Assembly: GCF_043789415.1 (NCBI RefSeq)
Contig: NZ_JBDLLW010000001.1
Span: 1,612,001-1,676,000, forward strand
Length of the DNA stretch: 64,000 nt
Reading direction: 5' to 3'
Source: Renibacterium sp043789415
GTDB lineage: Bacteria > Actinomycetota > Actinomycetes > Actinomycetales > Micrococcaceae
Shown here: piece after piece, positions 1 through 8,065 of the stretch
Layout of the letters: each line of letters starts with the position of its first letter
Position numbering within the stretch: position 1 is the stretch's first letter
Notes under the pieces: generated by a model
What the model was told of the DNA's origin: nothing
The model's input: the letters and a program-made list of their open reading frames with translations, nothing else
The model's database searches: none
Program-made: the position numbers and the translations under genes

Positions 1-81
1 GCTGCTCTGGTGGTTCTCGACGAGCCAATCCCGCCACTGAGCGGCGTTCTTGAGCAGCAGTTCCGGGAGTTCGATAGCCAT
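1..81 (-). CDS. YdeI/OmpD-associated family protein, N-terminal fragment
   Basis: This is the first 27 codons of a minus-strand gene that runs off the left edge of the window. The peptide starts MAIELPELLLKNAAQW and continues RDWLVENHQSS. The pattern 'AxxWRxWLxxNHxSS' is what I recall at the start of YdeI/OmpD-associated proteins (about 190 residues, function poorly defined, sometimes called bacteriocin-protection proteins). Only this short piece is visible, so the family call rests on one motif. The ATG is at 81, and the upstream DNA carries the long palindrome at 114-170, so this gene and the NUDIX gene at 230 are divergent. Confidence 0.55.
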   Translation of the reverse strand, partial: MAIELPELLLKNAAQWRDWLVENHQSS

Positions 82-113
82 CAACCTATGCTAGCCGGGC
101 CCGCTGCCCGCAT

Positions 114-170
114 CGAGTGTGCAGATCTACACGTTAAAACACCCTCAAAAGGTGTAGATCTGCACACTCG
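114..170. repeat. Long palindromic repeat, copy 1 of 3
   Basis: Two perfect 19-bp arms (114-132 and 152-170) flank a 19-nt AT-richer centre. Each arm contains the core GTGCAGATCTACA, with AGATCT in the middle. Two further copies lie at 26358-26416 and 28622-28680 with the same arms and a related centre of the form TTAAA..CC..CTTTAAAA. It sits between the divergent YdeI-like gene and the NUDIX gene. Whether it acts as DNA (protein site, mobile element) or RNA (hairpin) cannot be told from sequence. Confidence 0.85.
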
Positions 171-229
171 GCGGAGGGTCGGGGTGCGAGCGTTCAGACT
201 TCCGGGGCAATTTCCGGTAGAACTGAATC

Positions 230-772
230 ATGAGCGTACGCACCCCCGACCCTTATCCCGGCTGGCTTTCCGAAGACGATCTCCACGAAGCGCGGAACCG
301 CTTGCCGATGGTCTATGTCGAAGCCGTACCGGTGCGGCTCGACCCGCTGGGCTACGTCAATGAGATCGGCTTGCTGTTGCAGGCGGATGAAGACGGCAGC
401 ATGATTCGCACCCTGGTCTCCGGGCGCGTGCTCTACCGGGAGACCATCAGGGCGGCTCTGCTGCGCCATATCGAGAAGGACCTCGGCCCGCTGGCTTTTC
501 CGCTGCTGCCGATCAGCCCGGTGCCCTTCACCGTGGCCGAGTACTTCCCGGCCCCCTCGCAAACCAGCTTCACCGACGAACGGCAGCACGCCGTCGCCCT
601 GGTTTATATCGTCCCGGTGACCGGCGAATGCAGCCCGCGCCAGGATGCTCTGGAACTCACCTGGATGACCCCACAGGAGGTGCTCAGCCCCGGTGTGCAG
701 GCGGAGTTCGACGGCGGTCGCGGCGAGCTGGTGCGCCAGGCACTGGCCTACGCCGGCATCGCGAGTCAGTGA
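230..772 (+). CDS. NUDIX hydrolase family protein (DUF4916 type)
   Basis: The 180-residue product matches the actinobacterial DUF4916/NUDIX-like group as I recall it: conserved GRVLYRETIRAALLRHIEKD near residue 65, then DLGPLAFPLLP, then a NUDIX-like core with DERQHAVALVYIVPV. The classic NUDIX box (GX5EX7REUXEEXGU) is not intact, so catalytic activity is not guaranteed. The protein has no signal peptide or membrane segment, so it should be cytoplasmic. The ATG at 230 is the first in-frame start, preceded by GGTAGAACTGAATC, a weak ribosome site. It converges on the wall protein gene, whose stop is 2 bp away. Confidence 0.8.
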   Translation: MSVRTPDPYPGWLSEDDLHEARNRLPMVYVEAVPVRLDPLGYVNEIGLLLQADEDGSMIRTLVSGRVLYRETIRAALLRHIEKDLGPLAFPLLPISPVPFTVAEYFPAPSQTSFTDERQHAVALVYIVPVTGECSPRQDALELTWMTPQEVLSPGVQAEFDGGRGELVRQALAYAGIASQ

Positions 773-773
773 G

Positions 774-3700
774 TCACTTCTTCCGCAATACCCAGATCGT
801 GCCACCGGTTCCCAGCCCGGCACCGGCCAGCAAGACCCCCGCCCCTAGCACGACCCAGAGCCAAAGTGGCCAGCCCGTCTCTGAAACCTCCTGCTGATCG
901 ACCCAGGGAACCGTAGCCTGACCCAGCATCGGCAACTTGTTCGAAGAAGGTTTCTGCGGTGGCTTCTTCGCGGCTGCATCGGGCGGGCAGGCGGTCTGCT
1001 GGGCCTTCTGCTTCGTGTTCCCCTGCTGAGTCTCGCCTTGTTTGCCCTTCTCGGAGGACGCAGCAGCGGGAGCATCACCGACCAGAACGGTGAGGGTCTG
1101 GTGATCGCTCACCCGCTCGCCGCCGGAGAGCACAGCGGATTGAGTCATGCTGAGCCGGTAGATCCCGGGTGCACTGAAGGCCCAATTGCCGTGGGCGTGG
1201 GTGCCCAGCGGGATCTGATAACTGCCGCCAGCGCTGAGCACCTGGATCGGCGAGCCGAAGGCACTCAGCTCGAAGATGTGCACTTGTCCCGGGCCATTTA
1301 CTGCATCCAAGGTCCAGCTGACCGGACTGGAGACCTGCCCTAGGCCGAGTTCTTCGGTGTTCCAGCCCAGCCAGACCAGACCGGGTCGTTGGGTCTGCGG
1401 GATCTGGTAGACCTGGCTACCAGCCGCCCCGAGGAAGTCGAAGGCACCCCCCGGCAGGGTGATCTTGGCTTCTGGCTTCAGCTTGATCACGGTATCGGAG
1501 GGCTCGCGCCACTGCACCGCGCTCGAGGTGCCATCCTTGATCTGGGATCGCAGCTTGCCGTCGACGATCCGGCTGGCGAAGTCGACGTGCCCTTGATCGA
1601 GGACCACGGCTCCCGGCGGCAGTGCCTGAGCAGCACCCCCGGCGTCCCCGGCCAGGCAAGCCAGCGGCGGCTGCGGCTTCGATCCGCCCGGAGCGGCCGC
1701 GGAAGGACCGGAGGAATCGGCTGTTTTGATCGACTTCGGCAGACCGTGCACCTTTTCACCGGCGAAGCATCGCGCCGGATCGACCCCGCTCGGATCAATG
1801 TGCTCGCCGACCACCCAGGTCACCGTGAAATCGCTGCTCTGGCCGTTTGCCGCACTCCGGTGGAAAGCCGTGCAATACACCCCGGGCGTCGAGAAGGCCC
1901 AAGAGCCGTGCTGATGAACTCCCGCCGGAATAGTGAACTGATTGACTCCGCTGGCAGAGTTGAATTTGATCTCAGCCTGCCCCAGATCACTGAGCTGATA
2001 CATCGCGAAGTCCCCGGGCGCCGGCCCGGAAGAACCCACCGTACCGAGTCTGGTCAGCGTCCAGCCCACCGGCCCGAGCTGCGGCACCTCTTCGGTGGAC
2101 CAACCGGGCCAGAGCAATCCGGCTTCCTGGGTCTGGCCGAGGACGTAGACCTGCGCGCCGGAAGCGCCCAAGAACCCGAAACTGGAACCCGAACGAATGG
2201 TGTGCTTCGCCGCATTCTTCACCTGAAGCACCGTCTTGGCCGGGTCACGATACTGCACCGGCCCACGCGAGGAGTCCTTGATCTGAGTGGTCAGACCTCG
2301 GCCACCCAGTCTGCTGGCCAAATCGACATGTCCTTCGGAGAGCACGGTGACGCCGACCGGTTTCTGCCCGGCCGGGGAACCGTCCTTACCTCCGGGTTTG
2401 ACGACGTCGCCCGGCTTGCTTGCGGACCCACCCTGAGCGCAGGGCTTGAGCTTGCCGCGGTCAAGGTAATCCGGGGCTCCCGGGGTTTCGGAACCGAGCA
2501 CGAAGGTCAGCAGGGTGCTCGAGCTGAGGGCCTGCGAAGTGCCCGGGCGTTGCGCCGAGACGTTCAGCGGAACGCAGTAGACCCCTGGCTGATCGAAGGA
2601 CCAGCGCAGGCTGTTATCCCGTGATTGCGCGGCGAGCGAGGTCTGCTGCAGGCCGGACGCAGGATTGCTGGACAGCACCGGCGTCTGGCCGCGCAGCAAT
2701 TCGACAGTGCCGGGCCCGCGGATCTGGCCGAAGGAAAGACCCATCAGGCCACTAAGCGTCGAGGGAGCGATTCGCCCCGAGTCGAGTAAAAGCGCCGGTG
2801 CGGCGTCGGCGTCCCCGGCCTCGAAGAGATACCGACCTCCGGAGAGCAACCCGGAGGAAAGGATCAGCGCCGTGGCTGAGGCGTCCTTTACCGGGCTCAC
2901 GGTGCTGCTCTGCAGCCGGGCATTGAGCCCCAACCCTGAGCTGCTCAGCAGCGGTTCCAAGGCAACCAGCCCTGAGCGCAGCACGCTCTTCGAGGCGTCT
3001 GGGGCGGGGGCCACTTTAGGGTGCGAGAGCAGGCTAAGACCCTTGGTGCCTTCGGATCGATCGCACGGAATCTGCTGACTGGCCAGGGCTGGATCGCCCA
3101 CCCAGATGGTCAGCTGAGCCGCATCACTGACCCAGCTACCCGAGGACATCCCAGCTTTCGCTTCGAAGGCCAGGCAGTATTTTCCGGGTTGGCTGAAGGT
3201 CCAATTGAAGTGATTGTGGCTGGCCGCACCGATGGGGTAGCTCTGCGGCATTCCCTGACGACTGTCGAAGTAAACGGCATCGGGTCGTAGCCTGTCGGTC
3301 ACCGCATCATTGAAGAACATTGCGAAATGCCCACCCGCCGGCCCGAGCACGCGGGTCAGGCTGGCATCCTGAAAGCCGAAGCTCAGATCCGAGGGAGCGA
3401 AATCCTCACCACTGAACCCCGGCCAGAGGTGGTGCGCCAGATCTGCCTCGCTCTGCCCGTAGTACCAGTACGGGCTACCCGCGGCGCCGACCAGGCCGAA
3501 GTTCTGCTGGGCGGTCGCGGTCGGGATCTTGCCCGAACGCACCCCGGTGAGCACCAGGTCCTTGAAGGGCACGCGTTGCTGCGACGTCGCGACCTGAAGC
3601 TGCAGGGACCGGCCATCCCCACTCAGGGGCGCTCGGACGTCCAGGTGCCCCTGACCGATCACCTTGACGGTATCCGGGTCCGGATCAGAGGTTCCCGGAT

Positions 3701-4580
3701 CGGTGGGCGAGCCTCCGCAGAGCGCAGGCTTTGCGGGCAAAGCGCCGACGTAGAAGGTATACGTGCCGGTCGCGCTGAGCAGGCCGCCCTGCTTGCTCTT
3801 GATCGACTGCTCAATGGTCAGGCAGTACCTGCCCGGGAGGGTGAACTCAGTGGCCAAACTGCTAGTTACTCCCAGTTCAAGAGAGGCCGGGGGTGCAAGA
3901 GAGGTTGCGGAGCCGCCCTGAGTCAGCCCCGTGCTCTCCACGGTTACTGCGGCTCCGGCAGCCTTGCCAGTCAAGGAGACCTTGCCGCCTTCCGGGGCGA
4001 CGACCTTGCGTAGGCTCAACACATTCGCCGAGTTGCTGCCACTGAAATCTCGAATGGTCTCACCGCGGGCGTTGAGCTCCGAGGAGTTCTTGTCTGCGCC
4101 TTTGCCCACCAGGGTGCCGGTGCCCAGCAGCAATCTGCCGGAACCGACATAGCTCGAACCGTTCTGCTGAGAGCCAATCAAGGCATTGGAGGCCAGATAA
4201 TTCTCCGTGGCCGGGGTCTGATAGCTCCCTGAACTGCTCTGGTCTTGAGCAGACAGGTGCACAATCGCCTGATCAGCGGCAACGAAACTCTGCTGGCTGA
4301 AATCCTTATTGCCCTCCGCATCGAGCCAAGGAACCCGATTGACCGCGAGCCCGGGAGTGAATGATTCGACCCTGCCCGGATTACCTTCAAAGGCTTTGAC
4401 CAGCGGGGCGATCTGAAGATAACCGGCATCGAGCACGGCCGGCGTCGCCGGGGTTGCCGCAGCCGCCGGGGCAGCGATCGCGGCGACCGGCAGCACAGTG
4501 CCTGACAGGATCACCGCCACGCCGAACATCACGGTGCTGCGGGCTATCACGGTGCGGGTTAAAACGGTGCGGAATTTCAC
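774..4580 (-). CDS. Anchored-repeat wall protein (choice-of-anchor M / ABC-transporter-associated repeats)
   Basis: Secreted surface protein of about 1268 residues, resembling the 'ABC transporter-associated repeat' wall proteins of Actinobacteria. It has a signal peptide (hydrophobic MFGVAVILSGTVLPVAAIAA) and about five copies of the roughly 190-residue surface repeat. Each repeat shows a 'GHxDxxxxL' start, 'FLGxxGxQVYxxxQTQ', 'LxWxGWxTEE' and 'HxHGxWAFSxPGxY' near its end; the first is degenerate. After a Lys/Gln/Pro-rich linker it ends with EVSETG, a transmembrane helix and RKK. That is like a sorting signal but not LPxTG or LAxTG. I prefer GTG 4580 (AGAAAG 6 nt upstream) over ATG 4673, because the longer form would translate the hairpin at 4640-4683. 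It is the last gene of the zinc-responsive cluster. Ligand unknown; metal capture or handing-over is inference. Confidence 0.85.
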   Translation of the reverse strand: MKFRTVLTRTVIARSTVMFGVAVILSGTVLPVAAIAAPAAAATPATPAVLDAGYLQIAPLVKAFEGNPGRVESFTPGLAVNRVPWLDAEGNKDFSQQSFVAADQAIVHLSAQDQSSSGSYQTPATENYLASNALIGSQQNGSSYVGSGRLLLGTGTLVGKGADKNSSELNARGETIRDFSGSNSANVLSLRKVVAPEGGKVSLTGKAAGAAVTVESTGLTQGGSATSLAPPASLELGVTSSLATEFTLPGRYCLTIEQSIKSKQGGLLSATGTYTFYVGALPAKPALCGGSPTDPGTSDPDPDTVKVIGQGHLDVRAPLSGDGRSLQLQVATSQQRVPFKDLVLTGVRSGKIPTATAQQNFGLVGAAGSPYWYYGQSEADLAHHLWPGFSGEDFAPSDLSFGFQDASLTRVLGPAGGHFAMFFNDAVTDRLRPDAVYFDSRQGMPQSYPIGAASHNHFNWTFSQPGKYCLAFEAKAGMSSGSWVSDAAQLTIWVGDPALASQQIPCDRSEGTKGLSLLSHPKVAPAPDASKSVLRSGLVALEPLLSSSGLGLNARLQSSTVSPVKDASATALILSSGLLSGGRYLFEAGDADAAPALLLDSGRIAPSTLSGLMGLSFGQIRGPGTVELLRGQTPVLSSNPASGLQQTSLAAQSRDNSLRWSFDQPGVYCVPLNVSAQRPGTSQALSSSTLLTFVLGSETPGAPDYLDRGKLKPCAQGGSASKPGDVVKPGGKDGSPAGQKPVGVTVLSEGHVDLASRLGGRGLTTQIKDSSRGPVQYRDPAKTVLQVKNAAKHTIRSGSSFGFLGASGAQVYVLGQTQEAGLLWPGWSTEEVPQLGPVGWTLTRLGTVGSSGPAPGDFAMYQLSDLGQAEIKFNSASGVNQFTIPAGVHQHGSWAFSTPGVYCTAFHRSAANGQSSDFTVTWVVGEHIDPSGVDPARCFAGEKVHGLPKSIKTADSSGPSAAAPGGSKPQPPLACLAGDAGGAAQALPPGAVVLDQGHVDFASRIVDGKLRSQIKDGTSSAVQWREPSDTVIKLKPEAKITLPGGAFDFLGAAGSQVYQIPQTQRPGLVWLGWNTEELGLGQVSSPVSWTLDAVNGPGQVHIFELSAFGSPIQVLSAGGSYQIPLGTHAHGNWAFSAPGIYRLSMTQSAVLSGGERVSDHQTLTVLVGDAPAAASSEKGKQGETQQGNTKQKAQQTACPPDAAAKKPPQKPSSNKLPMLGQATVPWVDQQEVSETGWPLWLWVVLGAGVLLAGAGLGTGGTIWVLRKK

Positions 4581-4639
4581 GGAGTTCTTTCTAAGCTCAT
4601 GAAAACGAGCTCGCGATACGGGAGGCGCTGGCCGCCAAA

Positions 4640-4683
4640 GAGCCGTGGGATGGCTTGAAATTGAGGGTGCCATCCCACGGCTC
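4640..4683 (-). terminator. Strong hairpin between secreted repeat gene and wall protein gene
   Basis: Perfect 15-bp arms (4640-4654 and 4669-4683) enclose a 14-nt loop. It lies 12 bp past the stop of the 4695-5381 gene and upstream of the wall protein start. Read on the minus strand the hairpin is followed by only a short T stretch (CTCTTTGG), so it may terminate partially and let the short upstream gene be expressed more than the long one. Confidence 0.7.
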
Positions 4684-4694
4684 CGAGGGCACGA

Positions 4695-5381
4695 TTACTT
4701 AGTGACGAACTTCAAGGTGATGGTTCCGGAGGCTCCGACCTTGCCCTCGGGGTTACTCGCCGTGACGTTCACCAGGTAGGTGCCCTTGGCGCTGAAGGTC
4801 CACTTCGGATGAGCGTGGAAGGCCTCATCCTCACCGGCCTCCAAAGCCACCGTGTGGCTGTTTCCGGAGCTGACTACTCCGCTGCCACTCGGGAAGTTGA
4901 GGTTCAGGGTGCCCGGATTACTCGAGGCCGGGCTCACGGTGAACTTAATATGATCCCCGCCCTTGAGCTTGGTGTAGAGACCCTGCTCACCTGAGTCAGC
5001 GCCTGGGGCTTCGTTTCCGGAGCCAGCAAAGCCGGTAAACAGTTCATTACCGGTCTGGGTGGCCGGAATGATCCACTTATTGCCTTCCTTCTTAGTCACC
5101 GAGAATTCGATGTTCGCAGCCTGGGCTGCGGTGTAGTAATTCCCGGCGTTCTCATCGTTGGTGCCAAGCACCAGCTTGCTTCCGTCGCTGCTCACGGAGG
5201 CCCGGACGACGTCGATATGGCCGACCGAGATAACGGTTGCAGCCTGCGCCGGGGTGCTTACTGCCAGGCTGAGTGCTGCGATGCCAGCGAAAACGGTAGC
5301 CGCAATACCCGCTCTCCTGGCGTTTCCATGACGGTGCTTAGTACTCGCTGAAGGATGTTCTAAGGTGTGGCTGATAGTCAC
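4695..5381 (-). CDS. Secreted single-domain choice-of-anchor M protein
   Basis: The 228-residue protein has a Sec signal peptide (positively charged start, hydrophobic stretch around residues 27-47, AQA-A cleavage site) and one copy of the surface repeat: 'VGHIDVV' near residue 53, and 'HAHPKWTFSAKGTYLVNV' near the C-terminus. It has no sorting signal or membrane anchor, so it is probably released or held by partners. The GTG start at 5381 has AGAAAG 8 nt upstream. The Zur-like palindrome at 5405-5443 lies 24 bp upstream, so this gene and the wall protein gene probably have their own zinc-controlled promoter as well as read-through from the transporter genes. A role as extracellular metal-binding partner of the importer is inference. 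Confidence 0.82.
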   Translation of the reverse strand: MTISHTLEHPSASTKHRHGNARRAGIAATVFAGIAALSLAVSTPAQAATVISVGHIDVVRASVSSDGSKLVLGTNDENAGNYYTAAQAANIEFSVTKKEGNKWIIPATQTGNELFTGFAGSGNEAPGADSGEQGLYTKLKGGDHIKFTVSPASSNPGTLNLNFPSGSGVVSSGNSHTVALEAGEDEAFHAHPKWTFSAKGTYLVNVTASNPEGKVGASGTITLKFVTK

Positions 5382-5404
5382 GATGCGCTCTTTCTAGCGT
5401 CGGG

Positions 5405-5443
5405 GGATAGATTTATTGAGAATGATTCTCAATAAATCTATCC
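5405..5443. promoter_or_regulatory. 39-bp perfect palindrome containing a Zur-type box
   Basis: Arms 5405-5423 and 5425-5443 are exact reverse complements around G5424. The core TGAGAATGATTCTCA (5417-5431) fits the Zur/Fur-type boxes I know from Actinobacteria. It overlaps the last codons of the permease gene and lies just upstream of the secreted repeat gene that starts at 5381. Zinc versus iron or manganese control is inferred from the transporter family. Confidence 0.8.
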
Positions 5444-6330
5444 TTCATTAAATGAGAATCATTGTCAATAACACGTGTCCTCTGTTGCCTGACCTTGCCC
5501 AGCAATCCATGCTTGGGCGCGAAGAGCCAAGCGAGCAGGAACAGCGAGGTGGCCACCAGCACGATGGTGCCGCCCACCGGGAAATCCAGACTCCAGGAGA
5601 TGTAGAGCCCGGTGATCGCCGAGAAACCGCCGATCAGCGGTGCCAGGATCATCATGACGCCGAGCCTGTCGGTCAACAGCCGGGCCGCCGCGGCGGGGGT
5701 GATCAAAAGGGCGAGCACCAGGATATTGCCGATGGTCTGCAGGGATAGCACCACCGCAATGGTGACCAGCACGTAGAGCAACATATCGAGCCACAGCACG
5801 GGCAAACCGACAGCGCGAGCCATATCTCGATCCACACTGACCGCCACGAACTCTTTTCCGAAGATCGCCACAATGAGCAGTACCCCAGCGCCACCGATTC
5901 CCACTGTCCAGACATCCTCCATCGGAATCCCGGTGATTGAGCCGAACAGGAAAGACTCCAGCGAACCCGCATAGCCTGGGGATCGGGAGATGATGATGAT
6001 GCCGAGTGCAAAGGCCGCCGCGAAAATCACCCCGATCAAACTGTCTTCCTTGATCCGCCGGTTCTGTGAGAACAGCGCGACCAAGACCGCGGTCAGGATT
6101 CCTGCGGCAGCGCCGCCGAGCATCAGATTCCCCTGCACTACAAACGCCACCGCAAGACCGGGGAACACCGCGTGCGATACCGCATCGCCGATAAATGCCA
6201 TCCCACGCAACACCACGAAGCTACCGATCACCCCGCAGATCACCGAGGAGAAGAGCGAGACCAGAAGTGCCTTGGGCAGGAAGCTCAGCGTCGGATTGCT
6301 GAGATCCTGGAAGAATTCGATCGGCGTCAC
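5413..6330 (-). CDS. Anchored-repeat-type ABC transporter permease (ABC-3 / ZnuB-like)
   Basis: Integral membrane permease of 305 residues with about eight or nine hydrophobic helices, belonging to the ABC-3 family that imports Zn, Mn or Fe. Typical motifs are 'GxxGSFVVLRGMAFIGDAVSHAVFPG' split over residues 34-60, 'DRDMARAVGLP' in the cytoplasmic loop that contacts the ATPase, and 'LLITPAAAARLLTDRL'. It overlaps the ATPase gene by 4 bp (ATGA), so the two are translationally coupled. The C-terminal tail after 'LAWLFAPKHGLLGK' is encoded by DNA that also forms the Zur-like operator, so tail residues are probably dictated by the operator. Substrate is inferred to be zinc. Confidence 0.9.
   Translation of the reverse strand: MTPIEFFQDLSNPTLSFLPKALLVSLFSSVICGVIGSFVVLRGMAFIGDAVSHAVFPGLAVAFVVQGNLMLGGAAAGILTAVLVALFSQNRRIKEDSLIGVIFAAAFALGIIIISRSPGYAGSLESFLFGSITGIPMEDVWTVGIGGAGVLLIVAIFGKEFVAVSVDRDMARAVGLPVLWLDMLLYVLVTIAVVLSLQTIGNILVLALLITPAAAARLLTDRLGVMMILAPLIGGFSAITGLYISWSLDFPVGGTIVLVATSLFLLAWLFAPKHGLLGKVRQQRTRVIDNDSHLMKDRFIENHSQ
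5453..5467. promoter_or_regulatory. Second, imperfect Zur-like box
   Basis: TGAGAATCATTGTCA differs from the neighbouring perfect box at two positions, and its centre is 36 bp from that box. It also lies inside the 3' end of the permease gene. Two boxes in tandem would allow cooperative repressor binding. Confidence 0.6.
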
Positions 6331-7118
6331 CGCTGCACCACCGAAGAAGTAGGCAGGCCCAGCTGGCCAGCCGTTTCAGGCGATCCAGACAATTCAGGTA
6401 GTTCGGGCAGCAGCACTCGGGTGCCGAAAATGCTCCGCCAATGCTCGGAGGCTAGCACCTCACCGGGGCTCGAATCGATCAGGATCCGCCGATCCAGCAG
6501 GGCCAGCCTGCTGCATTCCAGGGCCGCGCTGTAGAGATCATGGGTGGTCATCAGCAAGGCTTTGCCCTCGCTGGTGAGCTGCCGGAACAAGGCGGTCAGG
6601 ATCTCCTGAGTCGGGGTATCAAGCCCGGTGAACGGCTCATCGAGCAGCAGCAGTTCCGGGTTGAGCGCGAGCGCCCGAGCCACCAGCACGCGCTGCCGCT
6701 GACCGCCGGAGAGCTCGCCCACCGGACGACGTCGTAAATCGGTCAGGCCGACTCGTTCAAGTGCCAGCCGCACGGCTTTGAAATCCTCTAAGCCGGGGCG
6801 GCGAAACCAGCCAATTCGGGCCACCCGCCCGGTCATCACGGCATTTTCAATGGTGATCGGAAAGTCCCAGGAGAATTCATGGCGTTGCGGTACATAACCG
6901 ATCCGATGCCGGGCCGCTGCGAGCGGCTGCCCGGCGATCCGGATCGTTCCCCGGCTTTTCAGTAAGCCAAGGATCGACCGTAAGAGCGTCGTCTTCCCTG
7001 CGCCATTGGGTCCGAGCAGGCCGAGCTGCTCACCCGGACCAATCTCCAGATCCACGCCGTGGAGCACTCGTCGACCCGCCAACTCCACCTCGACGCCCTT
7101 CATTTCAAGCGCTTTCAT
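6327..7118 (-). CDS. Anchored-repeat-type ABC transporter ATP-binding protein (ZnuC-like)
   Basis: The 263-residue protein is a complete ABC ATPase: Walker A GPNGAGKTTLL near residue 38, Q-loop in 'YVPQRHEF', signature 'LSGGQRQRVLVARAL' and Walker B 'LLLLDEPFTGLD' followed by the switch His in 'MTTHD'. It energises metal import through the adjacent permease. The start ATG at 7118 overlaps the stop of the upstream surface protein gene, and its own stop overlaps the permease start, so all four transporter genes are coupled. Family membership is clear; metal specificity is inferred from the partner lipoprotein and the Zur-like boxes. Confidence 0.92.
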   Translation of the reverse strand: MKALEMKGVEVELAGRRVLHGVDLEIGPGEQLGLLGPNGAGKTTLLRSILGLLKSRGTIRIAGQPLAAARHRIGYVPQRHEFSWDFPITIENAVMTGRVARIGWFRRPGLEDFKAVRLALERVGLTDLRRRPVGELSGGQRQRVLVARALALNPELLLLDEPFTGLDTPTQEILTALFRQLTSEGKALLMTTHDLYSAALECSRLALLDRRILIDSSPGEVLASEHWRSIFGTRVLLPELPELSGSPETAGQLGLPTSSVVQR

Positions 7119-8065
7119 CGCGGATCCCCGTTTCCTACCCCCGAGCCGCTCGCAGCCCGCTCCACCTCTGCTCTAGCGCGTCGGCTCTTCACGATCGAGC
7201 GGAACAACAGCAGCAGCACCACGATGACCAGCACCCCGAGCAGGCCTCCCCCGATCAGCCAGAGCAATTGCTCCGGTGAGGCCTGCGACTGGGAGGTGCT
7301 GGACGCCGACGCAGTGGGCTGCTGGGTCGCAACCTCGGCAAAGGCCGCCCGGGGGTCGGCAACCGAGCCGACGGCGAAGCGCAGCACCTGGCGGTCCGAG
7401 GTGCTTCGGCCGTCCTTCAATTCGGCGGCGAACTCCACAGTGAGCAGGTAGACCCCCGGCTCACTGAAGACCCAATTGGCATGGGTGTGCACATTGGCAT
7501 CGACGAAGATATCTTGCCGGGCGGGCTTCTTGGAGTCCCAGAGGATCTGCGGCTGGCCGAGATCCCCCGATTGCAGGTACATCATCACCGAGCCGGGGCC
7601 CTGAGTAGAGAGCAGGCTGAACCGCACTTGGCGTTTGAGCAGCTCGATCACCCGGGGATCCTGAGTGTTCCAGCCCGCCCAGACCACCCCGGGCTGCTGG
7701 GTCTGCGGCACCACGTAGACTGACTCGCCGGGTGCCACTCCGAGGAAGCCATAGCTCGGATCATCCGGCACCACCTGCTTGGCCCGATCCGAGACTTGCA
7801 GCACGACGTCGGGCAGCGAACGCCAGACCGGACGCTGACCCGAGGAATCGTGGATCTGCACAGACCAATCCGAATTCACTCCCTTTGCGAAGCGCGGCCC
7901 AATATCGATGTGACCATCGGAGATCACTGCCTGGCCGCTGAGCGCTGGCTCATCAGGGGAGATGCTCTGCTGCAGATCTGGAGGGGGCGTGGCAGCCAGC
8001 GCGAGCGGAGCAGTCAGCGTGCCCAGTAATAATGCAGTCACCAGAGCTGCGGGAATCAATTTCAT
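7115..8065 (-). CDS. Membrane-anchored surface repeat protein of the metal importer
   Basis: The 316-residue product has an N-terminal signal peptide, one complete surface repeat (about residues 45-230: 'ISDGHIDIGPRF', 'FLGVAPGESVYVVPQTQ', 'VVWAGWNTQD', 'HTHANWVFSEPGVYLLTV') and a C-terminal transmembrane helix (LLWLIGGGLLGVLVIVVLLL) with a long basic cytoplasmic tail. No sortase motif is present, so it should stay in the membrane. It overlaps both neighbours by 4 bp. Position between the binding lipoprotein and the ATPase suggests it docks the wall-bound repeat proteins to the transporter; this is inference. Confidence 0.85.
   Translation of the reverse strand: MKLIPAALVTALLLGTLTAPLALAATPPPDLQQSISPDEPALSGQAVISDGHIDIGPRFAKGVNSDWSVQIHDSSGQRPVWRSLPDVVLQVSDRAKQVVPDDPSYGFLGVAPGESVYVVPQTQQPGVVWAGWNTQDPRVIELLKRQVRFSLLSTQGPGSVMMYLQSGDLGQPQILWDSKKPARQDIFVDANVHTHANWVFSEPGVYLLTVEFAAELKDGRSTSDRQVLRFAVGSVADPRAAFAEVATQQPTASASSTSQSQASPEQLLWLIGGGLLGVLVIVVLLLLFRSIVKSRRARAEVERAASGSGVGNGDPR

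Noticed and set aside
1389..2624. 411-codon open frame on the plus strand opposite the wall repeat protein
   Set aside because: It is antisense to the conserved repeat gene, has no ribosome site or recognisable domain, and is the expected by-product of GC-rich codon bias.
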